Part shown: positions 8,001 through 16,381 of the stretch, piece after piece
Position numbering within the stretch: the first letter of the stretch is position 1
Layout: the number at the start of each line of letters is the position of its first letter
Assembly: GCA_023807065.1 (NCBI GenBank)
Contig: JAJJLU010000681.1
Coordinates: 1-23,488 of the forward strand
Length of the DNA: 23,488 bases
Reading direction: 5' to 3'
Source: Isotricha intestinalis
Lineage: Eukaryota; Ciliophora; Litostomatea; Vestibuliferida; Isotrichidae
Notes under the pieces: model-generated
What the model was told of the DNA's origin: nothing
Seen by the model: the letters and a program-made list of their open reading frames with translations, nothing else
Databases searched by the model: none
Position numbers and translations under genes: made by a program

Positions 8001-9686
8001 GGTTATTCATTAAATACTTTAAAAGATTGGATTAATGGATATATTATAGAATCAGGTGATTATGAAGAAATAAAAGAAAATAATATAGAAGATGAAAATG
8101 AAGAAGAAGGAGAAAGTTTTGGAATGCTGCCAGATAAAAAATTAATTGAAAATGCTATGAGAAAAATAAATGTAGGAACAAAAGGAAAAATATCTTTAAA
8201 TGAATTTTTTATGAAATTTCCTAGTGAAAATAGACCTAGTTTAATTAGAACTATTGATAAAGAAAAAATAGGTTTCATGTCTTTTCCTGATTTTATTAAT
8301 AGATTAAGAGAAATTTATGGTATTGATGTTAATTTAAATTATAAATTATGTGCTCAATACTTATATCTTGTTTTTATTAAATCACCTGAAAAAGTTGAAA
8401 GTTATATTTTATCTAAAAGTGAATGTAATAGCAATAATATTGACTCTTATATGACTCATGATCAAATTTATTCTAATTTTATGTTTGCTTTTGCTAATGA
8501 TAAATTCTTATTTGAAAATTTTTATTGTATATTCAGGGAAAAAAAAGGTAAATGGGCTAATATGATTAATTTAAGTCAATTTGTTAAATTTCTTCAAATG
8601 AATAATTTAGAATTACAAGGTATTAATTTATTTAATAAAAATAAAAATGATGAAGAAGATGAAAATGAGGATGATGAAGAAAAAGAAGAAGAAGAAGAAG
8701 AAGAAGAAGAAAAAGAAAATGATGATGGTTCAAAAGATATTAGAATGATACTAACAAAGAAAATAATAACAGTAAAAGATATATTAGATAAAATTAATCC
8801 TAAAACAGGAGAAATAAAAAATAATTTTACAGTTAAAGAAAGTTATTTAAAACCATTATTAGGAGTTCGATTTGGTTTAAATGAAGATGACATACAAAAA
8901 TTTATTAATTATTTCAAAATGAATGAAGAAAGAATTGATATTAAAAAAATGTATAATTTCGACCCTTCAATTAATAGAGATAGAGATATTTTTTTATCTA
9001 GTGAAGTAATTTTAAAAATAAAAGAACAAATTACTCATTCTCCTTTTAAATCATATAAAGTTTATAAGAAAAAAATATTTGAAAAAAATAAATTAGATTT
9101 ATCTGAAGTTTCTTTATTATTTCAACATATTTATAATATTACTCTTTTCGGTAGTTTATTATGTATGAATAATGAAATGTATTTAAATATCGATAAATTT
9201 TTTAAGGATAATCAATTAACAGAAATGTTTCCTGAAAAAGAATTTGATCATTCACTTAAATTAGCTTTAACTAGATTAAGTGACTATTTCCAAAAACATA
9301 AAGATAAATTAAAATTATTTAAATTATACGATTCTAATCAAGATGGTTATTTATCGCCGAATGAATTTATTACTGCATTAAATTCTTTGAAAGATTTAAA
9401 TTTAAATGATGCTCAAAAATATCAAATATTAAATATTGCAGATAAGAATAAAGATGGGAAAATTATTGCTTCTGAATTTTTGTCTTTTGTTAAAAATATT
9501 AAAAATAATGAGAATAATGATAATAGTGAATTAAATAAAAAAAGTCAAAAGAAAAATGAATTACCTCAAATTAAATCAATGTCAAATTCATCATCAAAGG
9601 TACAATTGACTAAAAGAAGTGATGAAAATAATAATAATAAGCAAATAAATAGTAAACTTCCTAAAAGAAGAAATAAAAAATCATAA
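5082..9686 (+). CDS. Giant multi-EF-hand calcium-binding protein (1534 aa)
   Basis: This is one uninterrupted frame of 1534 residues. Two canonical paired EF-hand loops sit near the C-terminus: DSNQDGYLSPNE (1417-1428) and DKNKDGKIIASE (1454-1465), each with acidic residues at positions 1, 5 and 12 and Gly at 6. A further good loop starts at residue 568 (DNDLDGFISLLE), and another at 871 (DDNKNGMISYLQ, position 12 not acidic). A degenerate one lies near 375 (DLNKTRQLEINQ). Similar helix-loop-helix spacing elsewhere suggests more decayed EF-hands. An acidic Glu-rich linker covers about 1189-1214, and the C-terminal 60 residues are basic and disordered. No kinase, protease or membrane segment is visible. 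Large EF-hand proteins are frequent in ciliates, often cytoskeletal or cortical, but I do not recognise this one. It is a likely Ca2+-responsive scaffold by inference only. Confidence 0.8.
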   Translation: MSKSRKTNSSVSFSKEEIKEKLREILLKMNSEYSLSRFCEYIENITGGKFSFLTFREILDKIYPDIQQGDKIYLLKYTSLSSLGISENFLLVSLFKLFSFFEKIIDKRILSPSFIYYKVVDIIEKKFNLSTLELIYKFNLTLETEVTVNDFYTSFSQKLLLDEISSIILFKGIDYKKKGKIRIEDLVLVIDSFRDNSLEENKIDDDAIKKAQILKIFMDKNLITVDQLFEGADLNYLKYDDLKSRIMKEIKLSQKNFNEEEPINESTVDNVLLHLNKNDKIFKDSFEQYLPSEKKKKEEENNTIFLNDIQKYWINEYLDMLSSISITPKMAFEAVSHVNQKNIINLEDLKRQLKIILPNGRITTEEANSIMDSFDLNKTRQLEINQYENIINQVLNGGNENKVKTNNDFNNNNRNIMNIWARGDKSTNYHLLPVKGNFKILDNLRKDLEKNLILYDNKENEINANNINFKAVNINEGDNTFIEEYDPISKKNIKKYTNESDGLNKSKNKFKNDSFPIEEYEDEFYLIEALENFSAEKNYFATFELFNYLTIKNHFPRERMSQFVKLLDNDLDGFISLLEVMSFLLNYFKYRSTKLLLKYLYIQIYNEFKMDSCDDFFIKNNIDIYKEVYVNNLCKLLNNLNVEFPISTKLYDEMTTIFPSPIIYKNLCELIDEYKDQDKFNKKSLFKNGSHEVDMKYLEDCIKRIIYGIIDEDEFINTDYLKAKNFRDNLKSILDKCDNVMNLEQYNLNFVKALNIEPEISLTIFQLLKNISPEGEQLISKSDLISFLESYITDNDNINLIDDSLLNEKITTSEILQNLENNSASIKYAFEKIPFSRNGVLTINEIRNTLTQFYNGILPKKHLMQILADLDDNKNGMISYLQLEMFLYEYSGSNYSNKFSSILEIEFIASNILKQHYKNADDYFSEPRYQNIIKNQFNISKEEHDNILINISSSNNNRNELFELLCKKEGKKSGYSLNTLKDWINGYIIESGDYEEIKENNIEDENEEEGESFGMLPDKKLIENAMRKINVGTKGKISLNEFFMKFPSENRPSLIRTIDKEKIGFMSFPDFINRLREIYGIDVNLNYKLCAQYLYLVFIKSPEKVESYILSKSECNSNNIDSYMTHDQIYSNFMFAFANDKFLFENFYCIFREKKGKWANMINLSQFVKFLQMNNLELQGINLFNKNKNDEEDENEDDEEKEEEEEEEEEKENDDGSKDIRMILTKKIITVKDILDKINPKTGEIKNNFTVKESYLKPLLGVRFGLNEDDIQKFINYFKMNEERIDIKKMYNFDPSINRDRDIFLSSEVILKIKEQITHSPFKSYKVYKKKIFEKNKLDLSEVSLLFQHIYNITLFGSLLCMNNEMYLNIDKFFKDNQLTEMFPEKEFDHSLKLALTRLSDYFQKHKDKLKLFKLYDSNQDGYLSPNEFITALNSLKDLNLNDAQKYQILNIADKNKDGKIIASEFLSFVKNIKNNENNDNSELNKKSQKKNELPQIKSMSNSSSKVQLTKRSDENNNNKQINSKLPKRRNKKS
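8684..8713 (+). repeat. GAA microsatellite encoding poly-Glu
   Basis: A run of GAA codons within the EF-hand gene encodes consecutive glutamates in an acidic linker. It is a simple coding repeat. Confidence 0.8.
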
Positions 9687-9788
9687 TAATAATAATTTAA
9701 TTTTTATACAAAAAAATTTTACATTATATAAATATATATAAAAATATATTAAAAAAAAAAATAAATAAATAAAAATATAATTTAAAAA

Positions 9789-10307
9789 ATGGAAACTTTT
9801 TCAATAACAAATGGTTAGAATAAAATATAATAAAAAAATATAGATATTCCTCCATATCAATATCACACAGCAGATATAGGAAATGTAGCAAAAAAAAATT
9901 TAAATGATGGTTCAATGTCAACATTTAATAATGTAATATATACAGTAGAAACATTAAATAGAGATTTAGCAAATGACTTAAGATCAGGGAAAAAAAATTT
10001 AGAAGTATTAATTAAGAAATTAGTAGATATTAATGATGAAGGAAAAATTGAATTAAGTAATATTGCTAAAGATTTAAGTAATAAAATTGTTTATATTTAT
10101 GATAATTTGGTTACTTGTATTAATGAACAGAGAAGTGAAAATTTAAAATTACAACTTGAATTAGCTAAAGCTTCTAAAGAAAAAAATGAATTAAAACATG
10201 AAGTTGAATTATTAACTGAAGCTGTTAGAAAATTAGAAGTTGCTTTAGGAGTTGAACCTGATGGAGCTTTTGAAGCTATGCTTAAATATGCAAATGGTGG
10301 AAAATAA
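9789..10307 (+). CDS. Unrecognised small coiled-coil protein (exons 9789-9813 and 9844-10307)
   Basis: The spliced product is 162 residues. ATG 9789 gives METFSITN plus one base. Removal of the 30-nt intron 9814-9843 joins G|AT (Asp) and continues as IPPYQYHTADIGNVAKKN into the frame that also contains the internal ATG 9915. Total coding length is divisible by three. Most of the protein from about residue 45 to 145 is predicted helical, with heptad-like Leu/Ile spacing (LKLQLELAKASKEKNELKHEVELLTEAVRKL). It ends in a Gly/Ala-rich tail (ALGVEPDGAFEAMLKYANGGK). No catalytic motif, signal peptide or membrane span is visible. The upstream exon extends the N-terminus by 42 residues compared with the unspliced frame. 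The family is not recognised; a structural or basal-body/cytoskeletal adaptor is possible but unproven. Confidence 0.75.
9814..9843 (+). other. Predicted 30-nt spliceosomal intron
   Basis: It begins GTTAGA and ends AAATATAG. The frame from ATG 9789 hits TAG inside it, and excision restores an open frame into the 10307 stop. It is phase 1 and ends in the same ATATAG as the 20-nt intron at 908-927. Confidence 0.7.
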
Positions 10308-10387
10308 AAAATATTTTTTTTTTAAATTTTTTTGAAAAAAGGATATGTTATTTTTTTTTTAATTAATAATATTAAGTTATAAAATTT

Positions 10388-11146
10388 ATGGAAATGGATG
10401 ATATATTAAAAGCAAAATTAATTCTACAAGAAAATATTAAAGAAGAAAATGAAAAATTAAGAGAAGAAAGAGAGAAAGAAAAAGAAGAAAAAGAAGTTAT
10501 ATTAAATGAAAGAATGAGTTTAAATACTGTTAGAAATTTAAGTTTAATAGATAGAGCAAGATTAAAGGTGTTAAAACAAAATATAAATCTTACTAAAAAA
10601 AGGTTAAATACAAATCAATCAAATAGAGAATCTATAAAAAAAACAAATGAAATTTTTTTTACAGTGCCAAATATACCTAATAATAATTTAAATAATGAAG
10701 AAGATGATGAAAATGTATACGAAAATTTTATGAGAAATAAAATAGAAGAATATAAAAAAGAAAGAGATGATAAATTAAAAATAGTTGAAAAAGCTAGAAA
10801 AGAAATGCATAAAAGTTTTAATAAAGATTATATAACTAATTTATGGTTAAAAAATAAAAAAACAAAAAATCCTTCTTTTAATGTATTAAGTAGTTTATTT
10901 ACTGATTTAACTAAAATATCTATTCAAGAAAGAAAAAAATTAAAGGCTTTTGAAAAGAAAAAAGAATTAACTTTACCTCCTATTTTAATGCATCAATTTT
11001 ATAAACCTGTTAAAATTAAAGTTAAAAACAAAAATAGTAAAACTTTAAATGAAAGAAAAAATAGTTCAGTAGATTTATTTACTCAAGTTTCATTAATTGT
11101 TGATAATTATAATCATAAAAATGTTGATGAAAGTACTCAAATTTAA
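10388..11146 (+). CDS. Unrecognised highly charged helical protein (252 aa)
   Basis: The gene starts at ATG 10388, 80 nt after the previous stop and on the same strand. Residues about 5-50 are an uninterrupted charged helix (Glu/Lys/Arg rich, REEREKEKEEKE), likely coiled coil. A second charged helix spans about 118-150. The rest is basic, with a proline-containing segment (LTLPPILMHQFYKPVKIKV, about 197-215). No Cys or His cluster, signal peptide or membrane segment is visible. It could be a cytoskeletal or RNA-associated structural protein. I recognise no family and infer no function. It faces the orphan membrane-protein gene tail to tail. Confidence 0.7.
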   Translation: MEMDDILKAKLILQENIKEENEKLREEREKEKEEKEVILNERMSLNTVRNLSLIDRARLKVLKQNINLTKKRLNTNQSNRESIKKTNEIFFTVPNIPNNNLNNEEDDENVYENFMRNKIEEYKKERDDKLKIVEKARKEMHKSFNKDYITNLWLKNKKTKNPSFNVLSSLFTDLTKISIQERKKLKAFEKKKELTLPPILMHQFYKPVKIKVKNKNSKTLNERKNSSVDLFTQVSLIVDNYNHKNVDESTQI

Positions 11147-11443
11147 TAGTTGTTATGTAATTAAATAATAGATTTAATATTAATATATATTTTATTTTGG
11201 TGAAACAAATTTTGAGCTTAATTTCTTTTGTTTAAATGCTATTAAATATAATATATTAATATTATTGAATTTAAGATTTAAAAATGAATCAAAAATCACA
11301 AAAAGTCATTAATGAAAACTACAAAAAAAAAACTTAAAATAAAACCTCTAATACCTTTTTCTTTAAAAAAAAATTTCAAAAATACAATAATTTATATATA
11401 AATCATGGTTTTATATTTTTAAATAAAAAATATTTATTTTATT
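11147..11443. other. Convergent intergenic spacer, no gene seen
   Basis: This is 297 nt of A/T-rich DNA between two 3' ends. The best ORF is a 17-codon Lys/Asn-rich frame from the ATG at about 11284, too short to support. It is unusually long for a tail-to-tail spacer in this window; the two others are 54 and 101 nt. No stem-loop of note was found. Confidence 0.6.
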
Positions 11444-12535
11444 TTAACTGACTATTTTAATTAAACAATAACCAAAAAGAAATCTCAAAATTAAATCAAG
11501 TTTAAACATAAAGCATGCAGTTAGATCTCTGAAGAAAAATATATAATATCCATAACCAAAAATACCATTTAAAAAAGGAGAAGAAAAAATAAAAAACCAA
11601 AGAATAAAAGCAATATATCTTTTTTTAATGACAAAAATTTTTCCTTCAACTATATCAGTAAATTTAGATGTTTTTTCTGTTATATCACTATCTCTTATAT
11701 TATCATCTTCATTTTCGTTTTTATCATTTTTTTCACTGATATTACTTATTCTAGTTTCATCTTTGAAATTATTCCATCTTAACATTCTTATTTGTAAAAA
11801 TTTAATTGATATATTTTTATAAATATCAAAATGTTGTTTTAGTTTTTTTTTTCTATCTTTAGAAGCTACTTTTGTAAATAAAAAAGTGCCATAAATTAAT
11901 GAGGAAATTAATAATATTGGTTGAGTGTATAATTTTGCTTTAAAAAATGGAATTATTATATTATTTTTATTTTTAAAATTAAACATTGTCATTGATGTTT
12001 CAGGTATTAAACCTAAACAAATAAAAAAAAATATTTCTTCACCAATTAAAATTTTTATAGTATGTTCAAATGGATTTGAAAGAAAATATATTCTTATTAT
12101 CACTTGAATACAACCTTCAAAAGTGAATATTAAAAATCCAGGAATAAAAAATAATATATTTATGTAATATAATATTAAATAATACCATCTTCCTTCTAAT
12201 AAACTAAAAATAAATGGTTTTAAAATAGAAAAATTTTGAAACAAAGAATAACTAATGCTATATAAAATTATACATTTTACAATGAAATTTATAAAAACAA
12301 TAAAAAAACATATTAAATAAAAAAATTTTTGAATTTTAGACATTTTTTTCAAGATATCTCTAAATAATTTTTTCTTTTCAAACATAAAAATTTGAAAAGC
12401 ACTAGCTTTTTTACTTCTTTCTTTTTTATAATCTTTCATTACAGGTGGTCCTAAAGCATCTTCTGAAAAATCATTATTTGTTTTTTTTGGTTTATTAGTA
12501 ATAATTTCTTCTTTTTGTAAATCTCTTAATTCCAT
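11444..12535 (-). CDS. Orphan multi-span membrane protein (363 aa)
   Basis: The N-terminal 60 residues are polar and basic (KKERSKKASAFQ) and probably cytosolic. Hydrophobic segments follow: FFYLICFFIVFINFIVKCII, then two helices in WYYLILYYINILFFIPGF...EGCIQVIIRIYFL, one in IFFFICLGLI, one in ILLISSLIYGTFLF, then a charged loop (about 230-295). The last are YIAFILWFFIFSSPFLNGIF and a final LDLILRFLFGYCLIKI. That gives roughly six to eight spans. The short loop GLIPETSMTMF is the most motif-like part. No transporter or channel signature is recognisable. The start at ATG 12533-12535 lies 47 bp from the divergent BPI-like gene, with TATAGAAAA just upstream. Function unknown. Confidence 0.75.
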   Translation of the reverse strand: MELRDLQKEEIITNKPKKTNNDFSEDALGPPVMKDYKKERSKKASAFQIFMFEKKKLFRDILKKMSKIQKFFYLICFFIVFINFIVKCIILYSISYSLFQNFSILKPFIFSLLEGRWYYLILYYINILFFIPGFLIFTFEGCIQVIIRIYFLSNPFEHTIKILIGEEIFFFICLGLIPETSMTMFNFKNKNNIIIPFFKAKLYTQPILLISSLIYGTFLFTKVASKDRKKKLKQHFDIYKNISIKFLQIRMLRWNNFKDETRISNISEKNDKNENEDDNIRDSDITEKTSKFTDIVEGKIFVIKKRYIAFILWFFIFSSPFLNGIFGYGYYIFFFRDLTACFMFKLDLILRFLFGYCLIKIVS

Positions 12536-12582
12536 TTTTCTATAATTTTTATTAATTTATTTAAATCATTCTTTATTTTTTC
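12536..12582. promoter_or_regulatory. Divergent promoter region, 47 bp
   Basis: This is the shortest head-to-head spacer in the window. TATAGAAAA abuts the minus-strand start codon and an oligo-T-rich run precedes the plus-strand start. It must serve both the membrane-protein gene and the BPI-like gene unless promoters lie within coding sequence. No factor site is recognised. Confidence 0.4.
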
Positions 12583-14103
12583 ATGGTTATTTTTCATTAT
12601 TTCATATATTTCTTTCTTGCACAATTTGAATTAATTAAAAATGAACCTTCATTAAGATTTGCAATGAATGAAGGACATTTAGAAGATTTATATAAAATTA
12701 TGATAAATTATTTATTAGTAAATACTACTATTGATATTGTTCCAATTGATATTATAAAGCATATTGATTTAATTGGGACAATGGAATTAAATATTTCTTA
12801 TCCAAATATTACTTTAACTAAAATGCTTAATGATAGTATTAAAATGGATTTTTATAATATTGAAAATCCTAGTATTATATCTTATTATATTTTACTTAAT
12901 TTTAGTAATATTGAAGTCAATGCTTCTTTTTTATATGAATTTGATAGTAATTTTTATAATAGTGCTTCTTATTGTAATATTTCTATTTTAAATATATCAT
13001 TAGATTTAAATTTAACAATATATCCAGTTAAAAATTTATATGAACCTTTTAAAAATGGACCTTCTATTTTAATAAATAGTTTACATATACCAAATTTACC
13101 TGAATTACATTTTGATTTTATAAATAACAAAGAAGAAGAAAAAATAAAATTTGATTTATTTTTATTTAAGAAATTTTATCCAGATATCATTGAATCATTA
13201 ATTCCATATGCAGAAGATTTAATTAATAATAATTTATTGAATGATATCAATACTTATATAAAAAATCAACTGTATGCATTAAAATTAAAAGATACAATTA
13301 TTTATAATGATTATTCTTTTTTATTAAGTTATTCAATGAATGAAATGCCAATTGTTTTTGATTCAGAAAAAATAAATAAAACATCAGAAAATATATTGGA
13401 AATTGGATTAGAACTTTTAATAAAAAATTCCCAAAATTCATATAAAAGAAAAGAAATTTTAGGACTACCTCATGTAACAGATGATGATTTTGGAATAAAT
13501 AATGCAGCAGTTTTAGTTGTAGGAAAAGATTTATTAGATAATTTAATTTATGTCATAAATGATTTAGGTCTTTTTACTCAATATATTTATAATAATATTT
13601 CCTCTTCTTATACAATTAGAGCTTATTTATTATATAATTTAATTACTGAAATTCCTCAAAAATATGGTTATTTTTCTTCAATGGATATTAATTTAACCAG
13701 TCTAGAAATTCCTAAACTTTCTCTGTTTAAAGATAATCTTCATTTAGATTTTAATTATAACATTCAATTTATATTAAATGAAACTGCTTTGAATGCTGAT
13801 ATTAAATTTAATTTAGATTCAAATTTAATGATTAAAGAAGGGAAATTTAATATTACAATTCAACAAATCCATTTTACAAAATTTCATATTCTTGAAACTA
13901 AAGTATCTAATATAACTGATGAAAAATTATTAAATAATTTTAATGCTGAAATTGACTTAGTGATAAAAATAGCAAACCCAGTAATTGAATATTTATTGAG
14001 GAATATAACTTTACCAAAAATATATAATATTTCAATTCAAAATATAGATTTTAAAATTAATAAAGATTATGTAAAATTAGGAATTAGTCCATATATAGAA
14101 TAA
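12583..14103 (+). CDS. BPI/LBP-fold lipid-binding secreted protein
   Basis: This is a 506-residue protein. Residues 1-14 (MVIFHYFIYFFLAQ) look like a short signal peptide. The following PSLRFAMNEGHLEDLYKIMINYLL resembles the opening helix of BPI/LBP/CETP-like proteins in protists. Then come long alternating beta strands with GTMELNISYPNI and SFLYEFDSNFY. The C-terminal barrel ends with NKDYVKLGISPYIE, the usual closing strand of the fold. The length is typical for a two-barrel BPI protein. Many N-x-S/T sites agree with a secretory route. Only one cysteine occurs in the whole protein, so the conserved disulfide of vertebrate BPI cannot form. Members bind lipids or lipopolysaccharide; in a bacterivorous protist a role in lipid transfer or prey-bacteria handling would be inference. 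Confidence is high for the fold class and low for the ligand. Confidence 0.75.
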   Translation: MVIFHYFIYFFLAQFELIKNEPSLRFAMNEGHLEDLYKIMINYLLVNTTIDIVPIDIIKHIDLIGTMELNISYPNITLTKMLNDSIKMDFYNIENPSIISYYILLNFSNIEVNASFLYEFDSNFYNSASYCNISILNISLDLNLTIYPVKNLYEPFKNGPSILINSLHIPNLPELHFDFINNKEEEKIKFDLFLFKKFYPDIIESLIPYAEDLINNNLLNDINTYIKNQLYALKLKDTIIYNDYSFLLSYSMNEMPIVFDSEKINKTSENILEIGLELLIKNSQNSYKRKEILGLPHVTDDDFGINNAAVLVVGKDLLDNLIYVINDLGLFTQYIYNNISSSYTIRAYLLYNLITEIPQKYGYFSSMDINLTSLEIPKLSLFKDNLHLDFNYNIQFILNETALNADIKFNLDSNLMIKEGKFNITIQQIHFTKFHILETKVSNITDEKLLNNFNAEIDLVIKIANPVIEYLLRNITLPKIYNISIQNIDFKINKDYVKLGISPYIE

Positions 14104-14318
14104 TAATCAATATTTGAATATAAAAATCATTTTATTTTTAAAAATATTAAAATTGCATATTATTTATTATTTAAAATCCATTGGAAGAAAAATCAACATG
14201 AAATTGAAAATATAAACAATTTTTCATTTTTTTCTATATTTACAAATTAATTTAATAAAATTGAATTATTTAACTTTCTAAAATTAAAATTAAAAATTTA
14301 ATTTAAGAAATAAAATAA
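14104..14318. other. Intergenic, no gene seen
   Basis: This is 215 nt of A/T-rich DNA between two plus-strand genes. Only an A-rich leader (AAGAAATAAAATAA) before the downstream ATG is notable. Confidence 0.5.
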
Positions 14319-16301
14319 ATGAACAAGATAGATATAAGTAATCCATTAAATTTAAATTTTGAATTAATTCCTCCTCCAAATTCATTAGATAAACCATTAT
14401 ATTCAAATCCTCCAAATTTTAATAGTATTTTTTCACAAGATTTATTAACCATTCAAGATATCTTAGAAATGAATAATATTAATGTAGAAAATTACAAAAA
14501 TAGAAAAGCTGAAATTGTTTATAGTGAAGAACCTTATTTTGGTAACAAAAGAATTTCTCTTGAAGAATTAATAGATTATTTAAATATTAAAGAACCATAT
14601 AATAAAGAAAATTATAAGAAATTTCAATATATTAATTATAATAAAAAAAATAATATACTTTTTAGTTCAAATATAGAGAGTGGAAATTTAAGAATGGTTA
14701 TAAAACATTCTGATAATGAATATGATCTAATTACTAGACCAGAAACAAATAGTTTAAAAGCTTATCAATGGTTTTATTTTATTGTAAAACCAAATGAGAT
14801 GAATTTTTCTTTTCAAAATTCAACTATTAAATTCAATATAATCAATTTATATAAAAAAACTATAATTTTTAATGACCAAATTCATGTTTTATGTCATTAT
14901 AATAATTATTGGACAAGAGATACAAGTGATATATTTTATTATCAAAATAATTTTCCAATCACAAACGACATTTTAAATAACAATAACTCCAATACTTATC
15001 AAAAAGATAACACTCTAAATTTCGGAGGTTTAAACACTAATTTAAATACAAATAACAATATAAATAATCAAAATTTTTTTCATACATTAACTTTTTCATT
15101 TGATTTTAAGAAAATAGAAACCCCAATAAAATATGTATATTTCTCTTATTGTTATCCTTACCCATATTCTAAATTAATAAATTTTATATCATCACTGAAT
15201 AAATTTACGAATTATCTTCGTTATGAAGAAATAGGGAAAACATTGAATGGAAATTTATTGCATATGTTAGTTATAACAAATTTCGGAGATTCATTTGATA
15301 TTTTAGCAAAAAAACCTTCAATAATATTAACAAGTAGAGTTCATCCAGGAGAATCAAATACATCATATGTAGTACAAGGTTTAATAGAATATTTATTATC
15401 AAATAATAATGTAGCATATAAATTAAGAAAAAATTTTATTTTTAAAATTATACCAATGTTAAATCCTGATGGTGTAATAAGAGGAAATTATAGAATGAAT
15501 TTACTTGGAAAAGATTTAAATAGAATGTGGACTGAACCTGATATTAAAACTTGTCCAACTGTTTATTATTCTCATCAAATGATTCAAAAAACTTTAAATT
15601 CAAGAGATATTTATTTATTTTGTGATTTTCATGGACATTCAAATAAACAAAATTTCTTTTTATATTCTTGTAAAAGTAAAAATGATAATTTTAATAATAA
15701 CATTAATAATAATAATTATAAAAAGTTTTCTTATCATGAATTAGTTTTTCCTAATATTTTTAGTAAAGAAAATATTTATTTTGATAAAAAGGCTTGTGTT
15801 GATAAAATAAATCCTTCAAAATTAAAAACCGCAAGAGCTGTTTTAAAAATGAAATATAATATTGATTTTAGTTATTGTTTAGAAAGTTCAATTAGTGCAA
15901 TTAAATTACCTAACGGTTTTTTAAAGCCATTTAATATTGAATTATATAAAAAAATAGGAAAAGATTTTTGTATTACTTTAAGTAAATTAATAAATTCAAA
16001 AATTTATTATTCTGTCTTAAATTCTGTCAGAAATGAAAAAAGAGAAAAAGACAAAGATTTAAAAAAAAATAAAGATAATAATAATATGTTACCTTTGATT
16101 AATCATAAAAATTCAATTGTATCTAATTCTTCTTTAAATTCAAATATTACTAAAAATAAAAGTGAGGGATCTATAAGAGGAAGAAAGAAAGTAAATTATA
16201 GTATAAATTATAATATTAATAATAATAATAATAATGATGAAAGAGTGATAATAAATAAACAATATCCAAATGTAATTGATAAAATGTATTATTTTCATTA
16301 A
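14319..16301 (+). CDS. Cytosolic carboxypeptidase, M14 CCP/AGBL type (likely tubulin deglutamylase)
   Basis: This is a 660-residue protein. The N-domain specific to CCPs is at about 113-210 (ESGNLRMVIKHSDNEYDL, WFYFIVKP, YWTRDTSDIFYYQNNF). The catalytic domain follows. The zinc ligands H342 and E345 lie in HPGES, and the third ligand is H438 in DFHGH. The substrate-binding NPDGVIRGNYR (382-392) and DLNR (399-402) are present. The catalytic Glu is E522 in YCLESS. All key residues are intact. CCPs remove glutamates from tubulin tails and other proteins, which controls the stability of ciliary microtubules. The SRVHPGES and NPDGV forms are closest to the CCP5/CCP6 group by memory, but subtype is not settled. 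Asn-rich insertions occur at about 219-250 and 457-466. The last 90 residues are a basic, disordered tail. Confidence 0.9.
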   Translation: MNKIDISNPLNLNFELIPPPNSLDKPLYSNPPNFNSIFSQDLLTIQDILEMNNINVENYKNRKAEIVYSEEPYFGNKRISLEELIDYLNIKEPYNKENYKKFQYINYNKKNNILFSSNIESGNLRMVIKHSDNEYDLITRPETNSLKAYQWFYFIVKPNEMNFSFQNSTIKFNIINLYKKTIIFNDQIHVLCHYNNYWTRDTSDIFYYQNNFPITNDILNNNNSNTYQKDNTLNFGGLNTNLNTNNNINNQNFFHTLTFSFDFKKIETPIKYVYFSYCYPYPYSKLINFISSLNKFTNYLRYEEIGKTLNGNLLHMLVITNFGDSFDILAKKPSIILTSRVHPGESNTSYVVQGLIEYLLSNNNVAYKLRKNFIFKIIPMLNPDGVIRGNYRMNLLGKDLNRMWTEPDIKTCPTVYYSHQMIQKTLNSRDIYLFCDFHGHSNKQNFFLYSCKSKNDNFNNNINNNNYKKFSYHELVFPNIFSKENIYFDKKACVDKINPSKLKTARAVLKMKYNIDFSYCLESSISAIKLPNGFLKPFNIELYKKIGKDFCITLSKLINSKIYYSVLNSVRNEKREKDKDLKKNKDNNNMLPLINHKNSIVSNSSLNSNITKNKSEGSIRGRKKVNYSINYNINNNNNNDERVIINKQYPNVIDKMYYFH

Positions 16302-16381
16302 ATAATTATAATTTATATAATTTTTAATTTTCAGTTATAAATTTTTTTGGATAAAAATTATATAATAAAGAAAATAAATAA

